From Microcebus murinus (Eukaryota; Chordata; Mammalia; Primates; Cheirogaleidae): a stretch of DNA of 64,000 nucleotides. Location of the stretch: positions 144,248,501-144,312,500 of the forward strand of contig NC_134104.1 in assembly GCF_040939455.1 (NCBI RefSeq), given 5' to 3'. The notes under the pieces were generated by a model. The model saw only the letters and a list, made by a program, of their open reading frames with translations. It did not search any database and had not been told where the DNA came from. This document shows positions 26,490-44,414 of the stretch, one piece after another. The position numbers and the translations under genes were made by a program. Numbering within the stretch: position 1 is the first letter of the stretch; every line of letters starts with the position of its first letter.

Positions 26490-26930
26490 CATGTTTTAAA
26501 ATATATATATTTGAAATGGCTAAATTGAGCTAACAGTGCATTACCTTAGATACTTACCACTTTTTGTGGTGAGAATAATTAAAATCTACTCTCTTAGCAA
26601 TTTTCAAGAATACAATACTTTGTTACTAACTAGAGTCACCATATTATATTAATACAATGGATCTCTTGAACACATTCCTCCTATCTGACATTTCATATCC
26701 TTTGAACAATATCCCCCCACCCCCAATAGTCCGTGGTTAGCACCATTCTACTCTGCTGCTATGAGTTCAACTTTTTTAGGTTCCACATATAAGTGAGATC
26801 ATGTGGTATTTGCCTCCCTGTGCCTGCCTTATTTCAGTTAACATAATCTCCTCTAGTTTCATCCATGTTGTCCCAAATGACAGGATTTTCTTCTTTTTTA
26901 AGGCTGAATAGTATTCCATCATGGCCAATC
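26490..26930 (-). repeat. L1 3' UTR fragment, antisense
   Basis: GTTCCACATATAAGTGAGAT, TCATCCATGTTGTCCCAAAT and AAGGCTGAATAGTATTCCAT are typical antisense L1 3'-end sequence. Confidence 0.7.
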
Positions 26931-27436
26931 TGTATTCTTTATAGTGAATATGTTTTACCCTTATTATTTTAACAGCTAATTTTAAGGAAAGAATAATAGC
27001 AATTTAAATTAAAACTTAATGCACATTTATTGTTTTTTTAAAAACATGAATCAATGTTGCAGTGCATAAGTGAAATTGTAAGTTTCTATTTTATTCTTCC
27101 CTCTTCAGATGCACCCCAGTTCATAATTTATGTATATTTTTCCAGACTCTTGTGTATTTATGCAAACATTTATATAATCCACATATACATACACATACTT
27201 ACATGTTTTATATGCTTCTTGGTTTTTACTATAATAATTCTGTAATTACTAATTTTAAACCAGGATTTAAGGAGAAAATAATTTCATTAAAATTCTTATA
27301 TTCAAGATAAGGAAGGATGACTTTTCTCTTGATTTAAATAGAATATTTCTTTTGGAAAGGTTTTTTTTTTATAATTTAAAATCAATTTTAATTATTTTTT
27401 TCTTTTTGACACACCACATTTTAAATTACAAAGGTG

Positions 27437-27772
<336 letters not shown>

Positions 27773-27779
27773 TTACAAA

Positions 27780-28380
27780 GGGTTTTAAAGATGAGCTTTA
27801 TGTAGTGGTTCTCTTGAGATAATCATGATCTTTGAATAATCTTATAACAATTACCCATTTGAGGCTTCTTCTGATGCTTTGTAATCCTTCTCTATTCTTT
27901 CTCAAGGGTAACCACTGTTATTATATTACATTATAAGTAGTTCCCTTAAATATTTTTGATTTTAGTGTTTTATGGTTTTGGCTGTTTAGAAATGACATCA
28001 TATTTCACATATCCTACATAGCTTACTCTTTTTTTTTTTGTAAACAACATATAATTTTGAGATTGTATCCACTATGTGAAGTTATAATTTGACCATTTTC
28101 AATGCTGAGTTTAATGTTATATCTTTATATCATACTTTATTTATTCTCCTATTGGTGGGTATTTGAGTTGTTGCAATTTTGCTTTTATAAACAGTATAAC
28201 TGTAAACATCGATTCATAGTGTATAGCAGTTCTCCTGATTATAGCACTAGAAATTGAATTGCTGTGTCATGAAACAAGCTTTACTACTTCACAAAGCTTT
28301 ACAAACTAAGGCCAAATTGTCATCTGTCGTGCTTATATCAGTTTCCTCTCCTGCTAGTAGTGCACAAAAGATTCCATTGT
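27780..28380 (-). repeat. Old L1-like remnant
   Basis: AT-rich sequence with antisense L1 3'-end character (CTATTGGTGGGTATTTGAGT, TGAATTGCTGTGTCATGAAA). Highly diverged. Confidence 0.45.
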
Positions 28381-28384
28381 TTTA

Positions 28385-29983
<1,599 letters not shown>

Positions 29984-29992
<9 letters not shown>

Positions 29993-30046
29993 TATAGCCT
30001 CACTGATGAGGCTATATATAGCCTCCAACCTAATATAGCCTCACTG
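29984..30046. repeat. Direct duplication and hairpin at the mariner right end
   Basis: A 22-bp sequence starting CCAACCTAATATAGCCTCAC occurs at 29984-30005 and again at 30025-30046. Between and across them is a perfect 10-bp palindrome TATAGCCTCA-CTGA-TGAGGCTATA (29993-30016). Confidence 0.85.
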
Positions 30047-30149
30047 TTATTATTTGACTTTTTAAAGATTTTGCCAGTCACGTGTGTTTAAATGATACCT
30101 TATGTAATTTCATTTGTTTCACTGAACAAAAGATGATTTAAATTCTATA

Positions 30150-30303
30150 CCCAGCAGGGCATGGCTTATACCTATAATCCTAGCACTTTAGGGGGCCAAG
30201 GCGGGAGGATCACTTGAGCTCAGGAGTTTGAGGTTACAAGGAGCTATGATTGCACCATGACACTCCAGCCTGGGTGACAGAGCAAGACTCCATCTCTAAA
30301 TAA
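30150..30303 (+). repeat. Free Alu monomer, sense
   Basis: Single Alu arm running from GCAGGGCATGGCTTATACCT to CCTGGGTGACAGAGCAAGAC with a short A-rich end. Lies about 375 nt before exon W11. Confidence 0.8.
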
Positions 30304-30678
30304 ATGAATAGAATGAAGGAATTCTAAATCTAAAGTAATATGAAGTTACAATAAAAGGCCAGGAGGAAGAGAACAAGATGTAAGATACAAAATTTTTACA
30401 ATAATACATATTTTCTCTTTCAAGAGTAAGACGCCGATTGGAAAGTTTAATGTGTATGTGTATACAGTACAATATAATATAATTAATATATAAGCAGTGC
30501 CTCTCTTTGTTCCATTGATTTTTAGTTTGGTTTTCTTTTTTTTTTATCTTTTTAAATTTTTTATACAATTTTTTTTACCAATATCAAAATGTCAAATTAC
30601 TTATCAGTTTGGTTTTCTAAGTAATAAGTAGTATATCTGGTATTGTCTTTACAGTTTGATCTGTTTTTTATTTGACAG

Positions 30679-30782
30679 GTGGCAGTTTGTACCATACTGA
30701 TGTCTCACTCTTTGGAGAACCTACCGAGTTTGAGTATTTGCGAAAAGTGCTTTTTGAGTATATGATGGGTCGTGAGACTAAG
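30679..30782 (+). CDS. GOLGA4: GOLGA4 exon W11, first half of GRIP domain
   Basis: 104 nt. Acceptor TTTGACAG, donor AAG|GTATAA. It completes Gly and reads GSLYHTDVSLFGEPTEFEYL, then RKVLFEYMMGRETK. This is the N-terminal half of the GRIP domain. The FEYL tyrosine is residue 1765 of the window protein; adding about 412 upstream residues gives 2177, the invariant tyrosine that in human golgin-245 is needed for binding the GTPase Arl1 and for Golgi targeting. The residues RKVLFEYMMG form the helix pair typical of GRIP. An Alu monomer (+) lies about 375 nt upstream and an inverted full Alu about 1 kb downstream. Confidence 0.97.
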
Positions 30783-31787
30783 GTATAAATCATGTCTGGT
30801 GATTTGGTATGTGGCTTAATCTAAAAGGAAATGTGTTCTGCTTCTAATATACATATTGAGAGCATATGTTTACTGTTAGCAGATCATGCATGCTAATAGT
30901 TGGCAATAGGTAATTATGTTATTGCTCTTAGTTTACAAAAGTGAATTGGCAGATCTTGTATTTGTTACATTTATAAAATATTAATTTTTAAAATGCTGTC
31001 AGATGACACTGAATCCTAAAAAATTAACCTAAAAATCATTAACCTAAAAATAATATTGTGAAGCATGTGAACATGTTTCTTCTTGACTTCAGATCTTAAA
31101 ATTAGGAGAATAGATTTCATTTTCAAGGAGACTTTAGGATATTATGGGTAGTATTGGAAATGGTTGTAATTAAGAATGGCTCCTTAGGAAGATTTAGATA
31201 TATTTCACTTTAATCACTGTAAGAAAATCACTTCCTGCACATGTGGAATATTGATCATTTTAAAATTACCACACTGTAAGTAATAGTGCTTGGCTAATTT
31301 GTTTTTTAGGATGATACATTTATAATAAGTTCCTTGAGTGTACAGACTTGTTTTATCCTTATTTGTATCCCCTGCAGTGTTTTTAAAAGAACCTTATATT
31401 GGAAATTTAGTAAATGTGTCTTGAATTGAATTAAATGTTTTTAGGGAAATTCATGAGCTTTTCCTCAAACAAGATTTTTTATATAATGCAGTTTCTGTTT
31501 TTGACATTGTTGTAACTTTTTACCTTTATGCAATTTTACATTGTGTACCTTGGCTAAGAATATATTTGAATAATGAGTTTCCCCTCCTTCGAAGCAATCA
31601 GCGTTTTAATGTATGGATGTGAGGAAGTTGCTGAGTCACAGGGTGCTAAGCTAGTTCAGGCATTGATTTGGCAAATGTGTTTAAAACCCAAAAAGCATGC
31701 GTAAGAAAATATCGTAAAAGAATATTATGAATTTATGTATTGGAAATTCAGCTAAACACCAGCAGTGGGCTAGAAGTCATTTGAATT
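30783..31787. other. GOLGA4: Intron W11-W12, first part
   Basis: Mostly unrecognised AT-rich intron. About 31325-31440 (AAGTTCCTTGAGTGTACAGA … TTGTATCCCCTGCAGTG) looks like an L2 3' end. Confidence 0.5.
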
Positions 31788-32115
31788 TTTTTTTTTTTTT
31801 TTGGAGACAGAATCTTACTCTGTTGACCTGGCTAGAGTGCTGTGGCGTCAGTCAGCCTAGCTCACAGCAACGTCAAACTCCTGGGCTCCTACTGCCTCAG
31901 CCTCCCCAGTAGCTGGGACTACAGGCATGCACCACCATGCCCGGCTAATTTTTTCTGTGTATTGTTAGTTGGCCAATTAATTTCTTTCTATTTTTAGGTA
32001 GAGACCGGGTCTCACTCTTGCTCAGGCTGGTCTCTTAACTCCTAAGCTCAAAGGATCTGCCCACATTAGCCTCCCAGAGTGCTAGGATTATAGGCATGAG
32101 CCACCACACCCAGCC
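31788..32115 (-). repeat. Alu, lemur type, antisense
   Basis: Reverse full-length Alu with the TTAGTTGGCCAATTAATTTC linker. About 1 kb after exon W11 and opposite in orientation to the Alu monomer before that exon. Confidence 0.93.
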
Positions 32116-34451
32116 TGAATTCTTAATATTTATAGAAATCACATTTCATTGCATCAAATAGTTTTCAAATTAAATTAATGCTTAGTATGTTTGTGAACAT
32201 GTATCTCAGAGGGGATGTGTCAATTCATAGTGATTATGTCTTTTGTTCTTAAGGACTTTAAAGAAAAAAAACCCTCAAGGATAGTTAAACTTAATTTTCT
32301 CCTTATCTGTTTAAAACAAAGCTACTGAATTGTAGTTTTCTTTATTATGTCCTTACTGTCCACCTCACATAGCAACTTATATTTGTGGTAGAGTAGATAG
32401 TTTAAAGTTACCTTGTTACTTCTTTGGGCATGGGGAAGAGAGGCATATCTTTAAAAAATAAAAAGCCTCTCAGAACTTTAGCTATACCTTGGTTCATTAG
32501 TGAATCTAAAGCTTTGATGCAAGTGTTGTTGCTAAATAAATTATTTAACCTTTTCTTGATCTGTAAAGTGAAGAAACTAATGCCTAAACCTGTCTCTTCT
32601 GGAGACGAGATAATTTACAGAGCTTGGTCCTCCGAAAGAAAGACCTAGCATAAGCATAAGAAGTTGTGGGGCAATACCAGTTCAGCTAAGTCTAAGCTTG
32701 GTGCTTTCAGAGCTCTGCAGTTAATCTTAGGGTGTGGCTTGGGAGATAGCTGAAAGGGATGTTGCATGGCACAAGCAACTCCATTTAACACCTGGCTAGG
32801 AATCCACGTTGTGGAGGAATGCTCTCTCTCTTATATTCAGCATTCATTCTACTTTTCTAGCTACTAAAAATCAAGAGTAGTCTACAACTATGCCATCACA
32901 TTTTGTAGGTAAATATTGAAAATTTGGTAGCAGGTATTCAGCTTAATTTACTGTACACTTATTGAGTATTTAACCATATGTGGCCCTTTATTTATCATGA
33001 TGATGGATAGATGAAATTTGACACCATCCCTAAGTTTAAGGAGTTCACCATATAGTAAGAAAGTGGAACTGTATTTACTTAACCATAATGTGATGCAGAA
33101 TGTAGTCAGTGCTATATGAGAGGTACGGAGTCCTCATATTTTCTTGTGGAGGGCCAGGGTGGGCATTGTGGAGAAGGTGGTATGCATACAGGGGTTTAAG
33201 GAGGTATGTTAGATTTTGACAGATTAGCTCAGATGGGTGGGGTAGCCCAGATGGAAGATCCAAGGCAGGAAATTGAGTGTGGGTTTTGGGAATGATAAGT
33301 AATCTCCTCCCCATAAGACACTGGATCTATGAAGAAGAAGTGATTCCACTTAAGGCTACAATAGAGGATAAAGAGCCTTGAATGTTAACAGCATTTTACC
33401 TGTAGGTATTGGGTAGCCTTGAAAAATTGTGATCAGACATTGACAAGATCACAGCTGCTTTTAGACACATCTTCTGCTGATTTGCCCAATTTCTGTACAT
33501 TGACAAAGAATTTGAAATGGAGACCAGGTTGTGATTTTAGAATAAGCCAGAGTATGTTGTAGCCTTTGTGATTTGATTACCATCTTCAGTTGTTTCTTGT
33601 CTAGCAGGATCTGTATGTCATCTCACCTGTCTTTCTTCATCTGCTTTTGCACAGTGTTCTTTATTTTATGAGGCAGATGACTTTTTAAAGAAGATCATAT
33701 TATAGTACACACATCCTTGTAGTGTGGAGTTAAGTAACTCCAATCTTTTCTTCTCTCCTTTCACTTTTTCTCGGGTTTTGATCCTCCATGCTATTATTGA
33801 ATCTGAAATTCAGCCTGTTCTCCTTTTCAATGTAAAGTATTTCTCATCCTAAGATTTATTGAAAAAAACCTCTCCCTAAGGAAAACCTGGCAGGAGAGGC
33901 CACTTCTAAATCAGGTGGCTCATTTGAACTTTTCCTTACTTCCCAGGGCCTGAGGAGATTGTATATAGAGTAGACAGTCTGATTTCTTTCCCAAGGTGTG
34001 GCTGGCTTCTTCATTAAAGTGTTTTCTGGCAAGCCAGGGACGAGCTTTAAGTCTTTACTGGGTAATAAGCTGCACATTCTGGATCGCTGATGAATTTAGA
34101 GGTGGGTTTACCATTTAATGTCATCTAGAAATGTGAAGAGACAACTAGCCACAGTTCATTTTTGTTTTTTTTTTTGTTTTTTGATTTTTACAAACATGCT
34201 TGTGCATGCATGTATATGTGGTTTCATAGTGAATATAAATGGACTTTTTGGTATTCTGAACTTTATGCCAGCATTGAAATTAGAGAAATGCTTTCTATGA
34301 TTGTGAATCCCTAAATTTAAAATTTTTGATACTTTGTAAAAATGATCTTTATAGATGGTATGCCAGAAGTTGCTTCAGAATATTATTAAAATGAAAATAC
34401 TGAAATATTTACTACTTCATATTTCTTTTGCTCTTTTATGCCACATACATG
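32116..34451. other. GOLGA4: Intron W11-W12, middle part
   Basis: No gene. 32525-32600 may be a MIR core (TTAACCTTTTCTTGATCTGT). 33090-33490 has the look of an old dispersed repeat (GGAGGGCCAGGGTGGGCATT, then TGATCAGACATTGACAAGAT), which I cannot name. The rest is unremarkable. Confidence 0.4.
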
Positions 34452-37159
34452 TAGGCATACCTTGAAGATACTGTGGGTTCAGTTCCAGACCACTGCAATA
34501 AAATGAATATCACAATAAAGCAAATCACACTAATTTTTTGGTTTCTCAGTGCATATAAAGGTTATGTTTACACTATAATGTGGTCTGTTAGATTTACAAT
34601 AGCATTATATCTAAAAAACATATATATAGATTAATTTTAAAAATACATCATTGTGGGCCGGGCGCGGTGGCTCACGCCTATAATCCTAGCACTCTGGGAG
34701 GCAGAGGAGGGCAGTTTGCTCGAGCTCAGGAGTTCGAAACCAGCCTGAGCAAGAGCGAGACCCCGTCTCTACCATAAATAGAAAGAAATTAATTGGCTAA
34801 CTAATATATATATAGAAAAAATTAGCCGGGCATGGTGACGCGTGCCTGTAGTCCCAGCTACTCGGGAGGCTGAGGCAGCAGGATTGCTTGAGCCCAGGAG
34901 TCTGAGGTTGCTGTGAGCTAGGCTGAGGCCATGGCACTCACTCTAGCCTGAGCAACAAAGCGAGACTCTGTCTCAAAAAAAAAAAAAATACATCATTGCT
35001 AAAAAATGCTAATGATCATCTGAACCTTCAGTGAGTCATGATCTTTTTCCTGGTTGGAGGGTCTTGCCTCAGTGTTCATGGCTGCTAAGTGATCAGGGTA
35101 GTAGTTGCTGAAGGATGGGGTGGCTGTGGCAATTTCTTAAAAATGACAACAATGAAGTTTGCTGCATCAATTGACTCTTCCTTTCACAAAAGATTTCTCT
35201 GTTGCATGTGATGCTGTTTGACAGCATTTACCTACAGTAGAGCTTCTTTCAAAATCGGAGTCAGTCTTCTCAAACCCTGCCACTGCCTTACCATCTAAGT
35301 TTATGGAATATTCTAAATCTTTTGTCGTCATTTCAGCAATGTTCACAGTATCTTGACCATCTTAAGAAATCACTTTCTTCGCTCATTCATAAGAAATGAC
35401 TTCTTATCAGTTAAAGTTTTATCATGAGATTGCAGCGATACAGTCACATCTTCAGGCTCTACTTCTAATTGTAGCTCTCTTACTATTTCCGCCACATCTG
35501 CAGGTACTTCTTCCACTGAGGTCTTGACCCCAACAGAGTCATCTGTTGGGGTTGGAAACAGCTTCTTCCACATTCTTGTTAATGTTGATGTTTTGATCTC
35601 CTCCCATGAATCATGAATGTTCTTTATGTTATCTAGAGTAGAGAATCTTTTCCAGAAGGTTTTCAATTTACTTTGCCCAGATCCATCAAAGGAATCACTA
35701 TCTATGGCTGTTATAACCTTACAAAATATATTCTTTAAATAATAAGGCTTGATAGTTGAAATTACTCCTTGATCTGCAGAATGGATGTTGTGTTAGCAGA
35801 CATGAAAGCAACATTCATATCCTCGTACATCTCTATCAGAGCTCTTGGGTAACCATTGCATTGTTAATAAGCCATAATATTTAGAAAGGAATCTTTTTTT
35901 CTGAGCGGTAGGTCTCAATGGTGGGCTTACAATATTCAGTAAACCATGCTGTAAATAGATATGCTGTCACCCAGGCTTTAATTGTTCCATTTCTAGAGCA
36001 CAGGCAGAGTAGAGTTAGCACAATTCTTAAGGGCACTAAGATTTTTGGAATGGTAAATGAGCATTTGCTTCAACTTAAAAAGGTCACCAGCTACATTAGT
36101 CCCTAACAAGACAGTCAGCCTGTCTTCTAAAGCTTTGAAACCAGGAGTTAACCTCTCATCCTAGTTTTGAAAATCCTAGGTGAAATCTTCTTCCAATAAA
36201 AGGCTGTTTTGTCTACATTGAATAGTCTAATCTGTTGTGTAATGTAGTCACCTTCATCAGTCATCTTATCTAGATTTGGATAACTTACTGCAGCTTCTCT
36301 ATCAGCACTTGCTGCTTCACCTTGCGCTTTTATGTTTTGGAGATGGTTTCTTTCATTAAGCCTCATGAACCAATCTCTGCTAGCTTCACAGTTTTCTTCT
36401 GCAGTCACTTCACCTCTCTCAGCTTTCATATAACTTAAGTTAGGGCCTTGCTATGAATTATGCTTTGGCTTAAGGGAATGTTGTGGTTGTTTTGATCTTC
36501 TATCCGGACCACTAAAATTATTTCCATTTCAACAGTAAGGCTATTTCACTTTCTTATCTTTTGTGTGTTCACTGGAGTAGCATTTTAATTTCCTTCAAGT
36601 ACTTTTCCCCTGTATTTTTAAGTTGGCTAACTCTTTGGCATAAGAGGCCTAGCTTTCTGCCTATCTCAGCTTTCAACATGACTTCTTCAGTAAGCTTAAT
36701 CATTTGTAGCTCTTGATTTAAAGTGAGAGACATATGACTCTTCCTTTCGTTCGAACACTTAGAAGACTTGTTTCCATATTGTTGTGTCTGAGGGAATAGA
36801 GAGGCCCAAGGAAAGGGAGAGCGATGGGAAAACAGTCGGTCAGTGGAGCAGTCAGAACACACACAACATTTATCAATTATATTTGCCACCTTATATGGGT
36901 CTGGTTCTTGGTACAATTACCATAGTAATGTTAAAGATTACTAATCACAGATCATGGCAACAGATTCAGTTATAATGAAAATGTTTGAAATATTGCAAGT
37001 ATTACCAAATTGTGGCACAGAGACACGAAGAGATCATGTACTGGAAAAATGACGCTGATAGACTTCCTAGACACAGAGTTGCTACAAAACTTCAATTTGT
37101 GAAAGAAACACGCAGTATCTGTGAAGCTCAGTAAAGTACAATAAAATGAGGTACGCCTG
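34452..37159 (-). mobile_element. Tigger1 DNA transposon, nearly full length
   Basis: Left end GGCATACCTTGAAGATACTG and right end ATAAAATGAGGTACGCCTG are the Tigger1 terminal inverted repeats, with TA at the edges. Without the inserted Alu the length is about 2.37 kb, against 2.4 kb for the family. Transposase is on the minus strand; pieces include [20 protein letters not shown] (helix-turn-helix region) and AFYWKKISPRIFKTRM, interrupted by stops. A pogo-type element, long dead. Confidence 0.93.
34656..34988 (+). repeat. Alu, lemur type, inserted in Tigger1
   Basis: GGCCGGGCGCGGTGGCTCAC start, ATTGGCTAACTAATATATAT linker, A-run end. AAAATACATCATTG flanks both sides. Confidence 0.97.
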
Positions 37160-38489
37160 TACTTGTTTTCTAGACTTTAGTTTAGTACACAGAATTCTGT
37201 TCTACCTAGGCAATACAATTTAAATGATGAGAGTTTTTGTAAAATGCCTTTGGAATTCTCCAAGAAGTAAGTTGTTTTAAATGGTATTTTTTTAAATCAC
37301 CAAAATCGCAGAGGCAAAGATAAAAGGAAGAAGAGATCTGAAACTAAAATATTGCTATGCGTGGAGTTTGTGGTTGAGGAACAGTATTAGTTGATGTGTT
37401 AGTTGAAGTATTAGGAATATGTAAAGTGTCTTGCCTAGGCTTTAGTATATAATAGGATTTTTTTTTAGTTAGTTCTTTTTCTTCCTGGAAATAATTATGA
37501 TACTTTTTTTCAGCCTAATGATGTGTGTTTCCAATATTTTTGGTCAACTATATTATCTTTTCCTTAATGACCTTCTCCAGATCATCCCCTCCACCCCCCT
37601 GGTCTGTGTAACTGAGAACAAAGAATATTAAGGGTCAGTTTCTTGGGCTACCTTCCTATCCACTGTAGGAATCTTTAGGAGAATACTACCTCCTGATTTT
37701 GTATGTAAGCACTGAACTTGTTATCCTACTTATTTCATAAGTGGTATCTTCTTTCCTCTCTGTCTCCCTCAAAACCTCTCATCTTGATACAAAATAGGGA
37801 GTTTCATCCTTTGAGGAGAATTTTCCAGGAGCTTATGGGTAACAGTCTGACTTACGGTATATTTATTTAGATCTGCACAATTTATGATCTTGTTTTGCAA
37901 GCCACCATGTGTAATGTTTTGATTCATCATGTTTTCTATCAAACGAAACATCTTGTGTTTATTTAAAACGTAATTTGTATTTCTATTAGGCTGATGTGCT
38001 GCATGTCTTGAAAAATACCTACTAAGCATGTTCATGTTCATGCAGTAGCCGTGTTTATGAGATATATGATGTGATTTAGTTAAAGCTGAACATGGGGAGT
38101 ATTTAATTCTGATTAATTAGAGCATATATTTTGGCAATATATCATTTACTAGACAGATTTCTGCAAATAAAAAGCCTTTTAAAATGAATAATAAAATTTC
38201 AACTTAATAAACAAAGGGCCATGAGTGTTAGAACTTTATATAGCTTCATGCTATTGTAAATGCATCTTCTTAAAATAATTATAAACCCAGACATTGTGAG
38301 GAGTCCTTTTAAATTGAAATTCTAGTGTTGGCTGTTATTTCCTTGATTAATACCTTCACATCATACTTCTTTGTTCGTGGCTTCCATTGAGAGCACTAAA
38401 GAATCCCACCAGCAGAACATGTCAGAATGGATTGGAACTTTATGTGTTTTACTCTCTCTATTAATAACCATCTCTTATTTTTCTTATAG
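37160..38489. other. GOLGA4: Intron W11-W12, last part
   Basis: Unique-looking AT-rich sequence with no recognised repeat. It contains a 90-codon minus-strand open frame (37769-38041) with no recognisable protein. Confidence 0.5.
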
Positions 38490-38576
38490 ACCATGGCAAA
38501 AGTTATAACCACTGTACTGAAGTTCCCTGATGATCAGACTCAGAAAATTTTGGAAAGAGAAGATGCTCGACTAATG
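38490..38576 (+). CDS. GOLGA4: GOLGA4 exon W12, second half of GRIP domain
   Basis: 87 nt, 29 codons: TMAKVITTVLKFPDDQTQKI then LEREDARLM. Acceptor TTCTTATAG, donor ATG|GTAAGC. It completes the GRIP domain (KVITTVLKFP and the following helix). A 7.7-kb intron carrying a full-length Tigger1 splits the domain. From here the transcript can join either W13 or W14, giving two C-termini. Confidence 0.97.
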
Positions 38577-39979
38577 GTAAGCTGTAGAAGTAGGCTATAG
38601 ATAGAAGATGACTTTATCTCATCTGTTTATATTCTGTTTCATTGATAAAGACTTTAAGTTGATAACAGAAACTTAAAATTTTTAAATCTTTATTATACTC
38701 CAGCCTGAAAGGTGAGAGTGAATTTACATTAAGAAAGTTTAACTAAGAGCAAATGTGAATGGATGCCTACAAGGGAAAGAACAGTCCTATTTAATAGCAT
38801 ATAAGAGGTTGACACCCATATCTACTGTATGGGATTTCCAGAACTTTGGCTGTTTATGGAAAGGATGAAAAAGGCATATGTTCTGGTATATCCAGTAATA
38901 CATTTTTAAACCAAATTATATTATCATGTTAGATGTTTTATAGATTATAGTTCTTTATTCTGTTTCAATTGATTTCCAAAGACATTAATTCTGGGTAAAA
39001 GAATTTAAGCATTTCTGAGCTTTTGGCACCTTGCAAGGTTTGATGTAGACAGACAACTGAATTATTAAAAGCATTTTTGTGAAGTAAGCTGTGATTGAAA
39101 AATGAGACACACACACACACTTCATCACTTCATAAATTATGCAAAATTCCTCATGCCTAACTTCTTTTGCCCTGGGCCAGCAATTCATCAAGAAGATCCT
39201 CTCTAGGCAGAGTGTAAAACTTGAGAAGTTTGTGTCCTGCCCCTAGCTTTCTCTTTCTACTCCTTTTCCTGTCTTGATAAAAGCCTGCAAAGCCATTGGT
39301 ACCCTCCCCACTAATTTCTTTACCTACTTCATAACCCAGTGCTGCTTTTCTCTTCTTTCTTCTCACTAAAGCAAACATCTCCTCCATAGTGGTGGGTTAG
39401 CATGTCTTGGAGCATTCCCAGTAAGGAGCACCAAGTCAGTAAGTTCCAAAGCATTTCATCATATCTTAATAGACTGTGTTTTTTTACAAGAGTTCTTGCT
39501 GCTCCTCTTTTATAGTGCTCACCTATTTGTCCTAGTGTAAAAACCTTTTAAACACACAAAAAAGTGTCTTCTTTTAAAAAAATGTAACTAAAATGAAATC
39601 TTTGAAAAACATTAGACTCTTCCTGAATACGGTGGTATTCATTCTAGACAGGAATGAAATGGTGACTGGCCTATTCTTCCTGAAATAATCCTCATTTATC
39701 CTAGATGCTGACCTGTCCAGAAAGAATGTCCTACTTTTCTACCACTCCTTTAAACAAAATCTCATCCGTCATTATCTGTTGCTTAATGTAAAAATTCAGT
39801 CAACAATAATCTACTCTTCTAGTTGTTATAGGTAATATAGGAAAATTGAAGGTATGGAAGACATGGTTATTGACCCGTGGAACCTTTAATTTGGAGAGAG
39901 AAGAGGTAACATCCATCCATTCATACACTAATAAAAGATATACCCAAGTAATATAATTCAGATGATAAAATTAGATGCT
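38577..39979. other. GOLGA4: Intron W12-W13, with an unexplained minus-strand ORF
   Basis: A (CA)n run lies at about 39108-39120. The minus-strand frame at 39157-39387 encodes 76 residues with basic clusters (RRKKRK, RKRSRKRK) and starts in a good Kozak-like context. I do not recognise it, so it is not called as a gene. Confidence 0.4.
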
Positions 39980-40285
39980 TAAGGAGTAGTGTGGTGACTC
40001 ATGACTTCAGTAATTTTAGCATTTCAGGAGGCCGATGCGGCAGGATCACTTGAGTCCAGGAATTTGAGACTAGCCTGTGCAAAAGACCCCATCTGTAGAA
40101 AAAAAAAAAAGAAAAGAAAAATCAGCTGGGCATGATGGTGCACACCTGTAGTTGCAGCTACTCAGGAGGCTGAGGCAGGTAGATTGATTTAGCCCAGAAG
40201 TTTGAGGTTGCAATAAGCTATGATGACACCACTGCACTCCAGGCTAGGCAACAGAGCAAGACCCTGTCTCAAAAAAAATAAAAAT
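39980..40285 (+). repeat. Alu, older, sense
   Basis: Strongly diverged dimeric Alu with an A-rich middle and tail. Confidence 0.85.
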
Positions 40286-40401
40286 AAAAAGACATTTAGG
40301 AAATATGAAATAAGTTATGATGAGTATGAAGTGAGGAAGACCCCAAACTATGAGATGACTTATAAATTAGTCAATTTGAGTCACCTTTTGTCAGTCTAAG
40401 G

Positions 40402-40594
40402 CAGGGGTCCTCAAACTTTTTAAACAGGGGGCCAGTTCACTGTCCCTCAGACCGTTGGAGCATGCACACTGTGAGCCCAGGATGAGTCAGCTGCTAAGCA
40501 GGACAGGCAGCTGCGGCAAAAACACCCGGCGTGGCCTGATAAATGTCCGAGGGAGGCGGCATGTGGCCCTCGGGCCGTAGTTTGAGGACGCCTG
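40402..40594. mobile_element. Short hAT non-autonomous element, copy 1
   Basis: 193 bp with ends CAGGGGTCCTCAAACTTTTT and CGTAGTTTGAGGACGCCTG, which are inverted repeats of each other. The 8-bp flanks are GTCTAAGG and ATCTAAGG, one mismatch, as expected for hAT. The core (AGCATGCACACTGTGAGCCC … GGCAAAAACACCCGGCGTGG) is GC-rich and differs from copy 2. Confidence 0.88.
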
Positions 40595-40924
40595 ATCTAA
40601 GGAGATTCTTGATACTTAATAGAGTGACTAGTGATTATTTCATGTATTTGATGGAAAGTTAAAATCACTGTTGATTGACAAAGTTGAAGCAAGAATCACA
40701 TTTGCCTTAAGACTGCTCTCATTAATAAAATGAGCAATAAGAATCATTCTCTTTGAACAAGTCTCTTGAAGAAATTTCAACTAATTTTATACCCCTGTCC
40801 AACATAGCTCATTGGAACAAAACACAGATATGAACAGTGATTGTCTTTTTCCAATAGAAAGTGAGGATAGTGAAATGTATAGAATACAAAGCTTTAGGAG
40901 TTTGTTGAATAATCCTATAAAAAT

Positions 40925-44222
<3,298 letters not shown>

Positions 44223-44414
44223 CAGGGGTCCTCAAACTTTTTAAACAGGGTGTCAGTTCACTGTCCCTCAGACTGTTGGAGGGCCAGACTATGGTTTAAA
44301 AAAAAACTCTGAACAAATTCCTGTGCACACTGCACATATCTTATTTTGAAGTAAAAAAACAAATGGGCAAAAACACCTGCATGTGGCCCGTGGGCTGTCG
44401 TTTGAGGATGCCTG
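44223..44414. mobile_element. Short hAT non-autonomous element, copy 2
   Basis: 192 bp with the same ends as copy 1 (CAGGGGTCCTCAAACTTTTT; CGTTTGAGGATGCCTG). Flanked by a perfect 8-bp duplication ATCTAGTG (44215-44222 and 44415-44422). The interior (CCAGACTATGGTTTAAAAAA … CTTATTTTGAAGTAAAAAAA) is AT-rich and matches the typical family interior. Confidence 0.92.

Noticed and set aside
30296..30568. 90-codon minus-strand frame near exon W11
   Set aside because: Low-complexity, Lys-rich from A-runs after the Alu monomer; no recognisable protein.
35370..36916. Minus-strand frames in the W11-W12 intron as an intron-nested gene
   Set aside because: All lie inside Tigger1 and match its transposase in broken frames.
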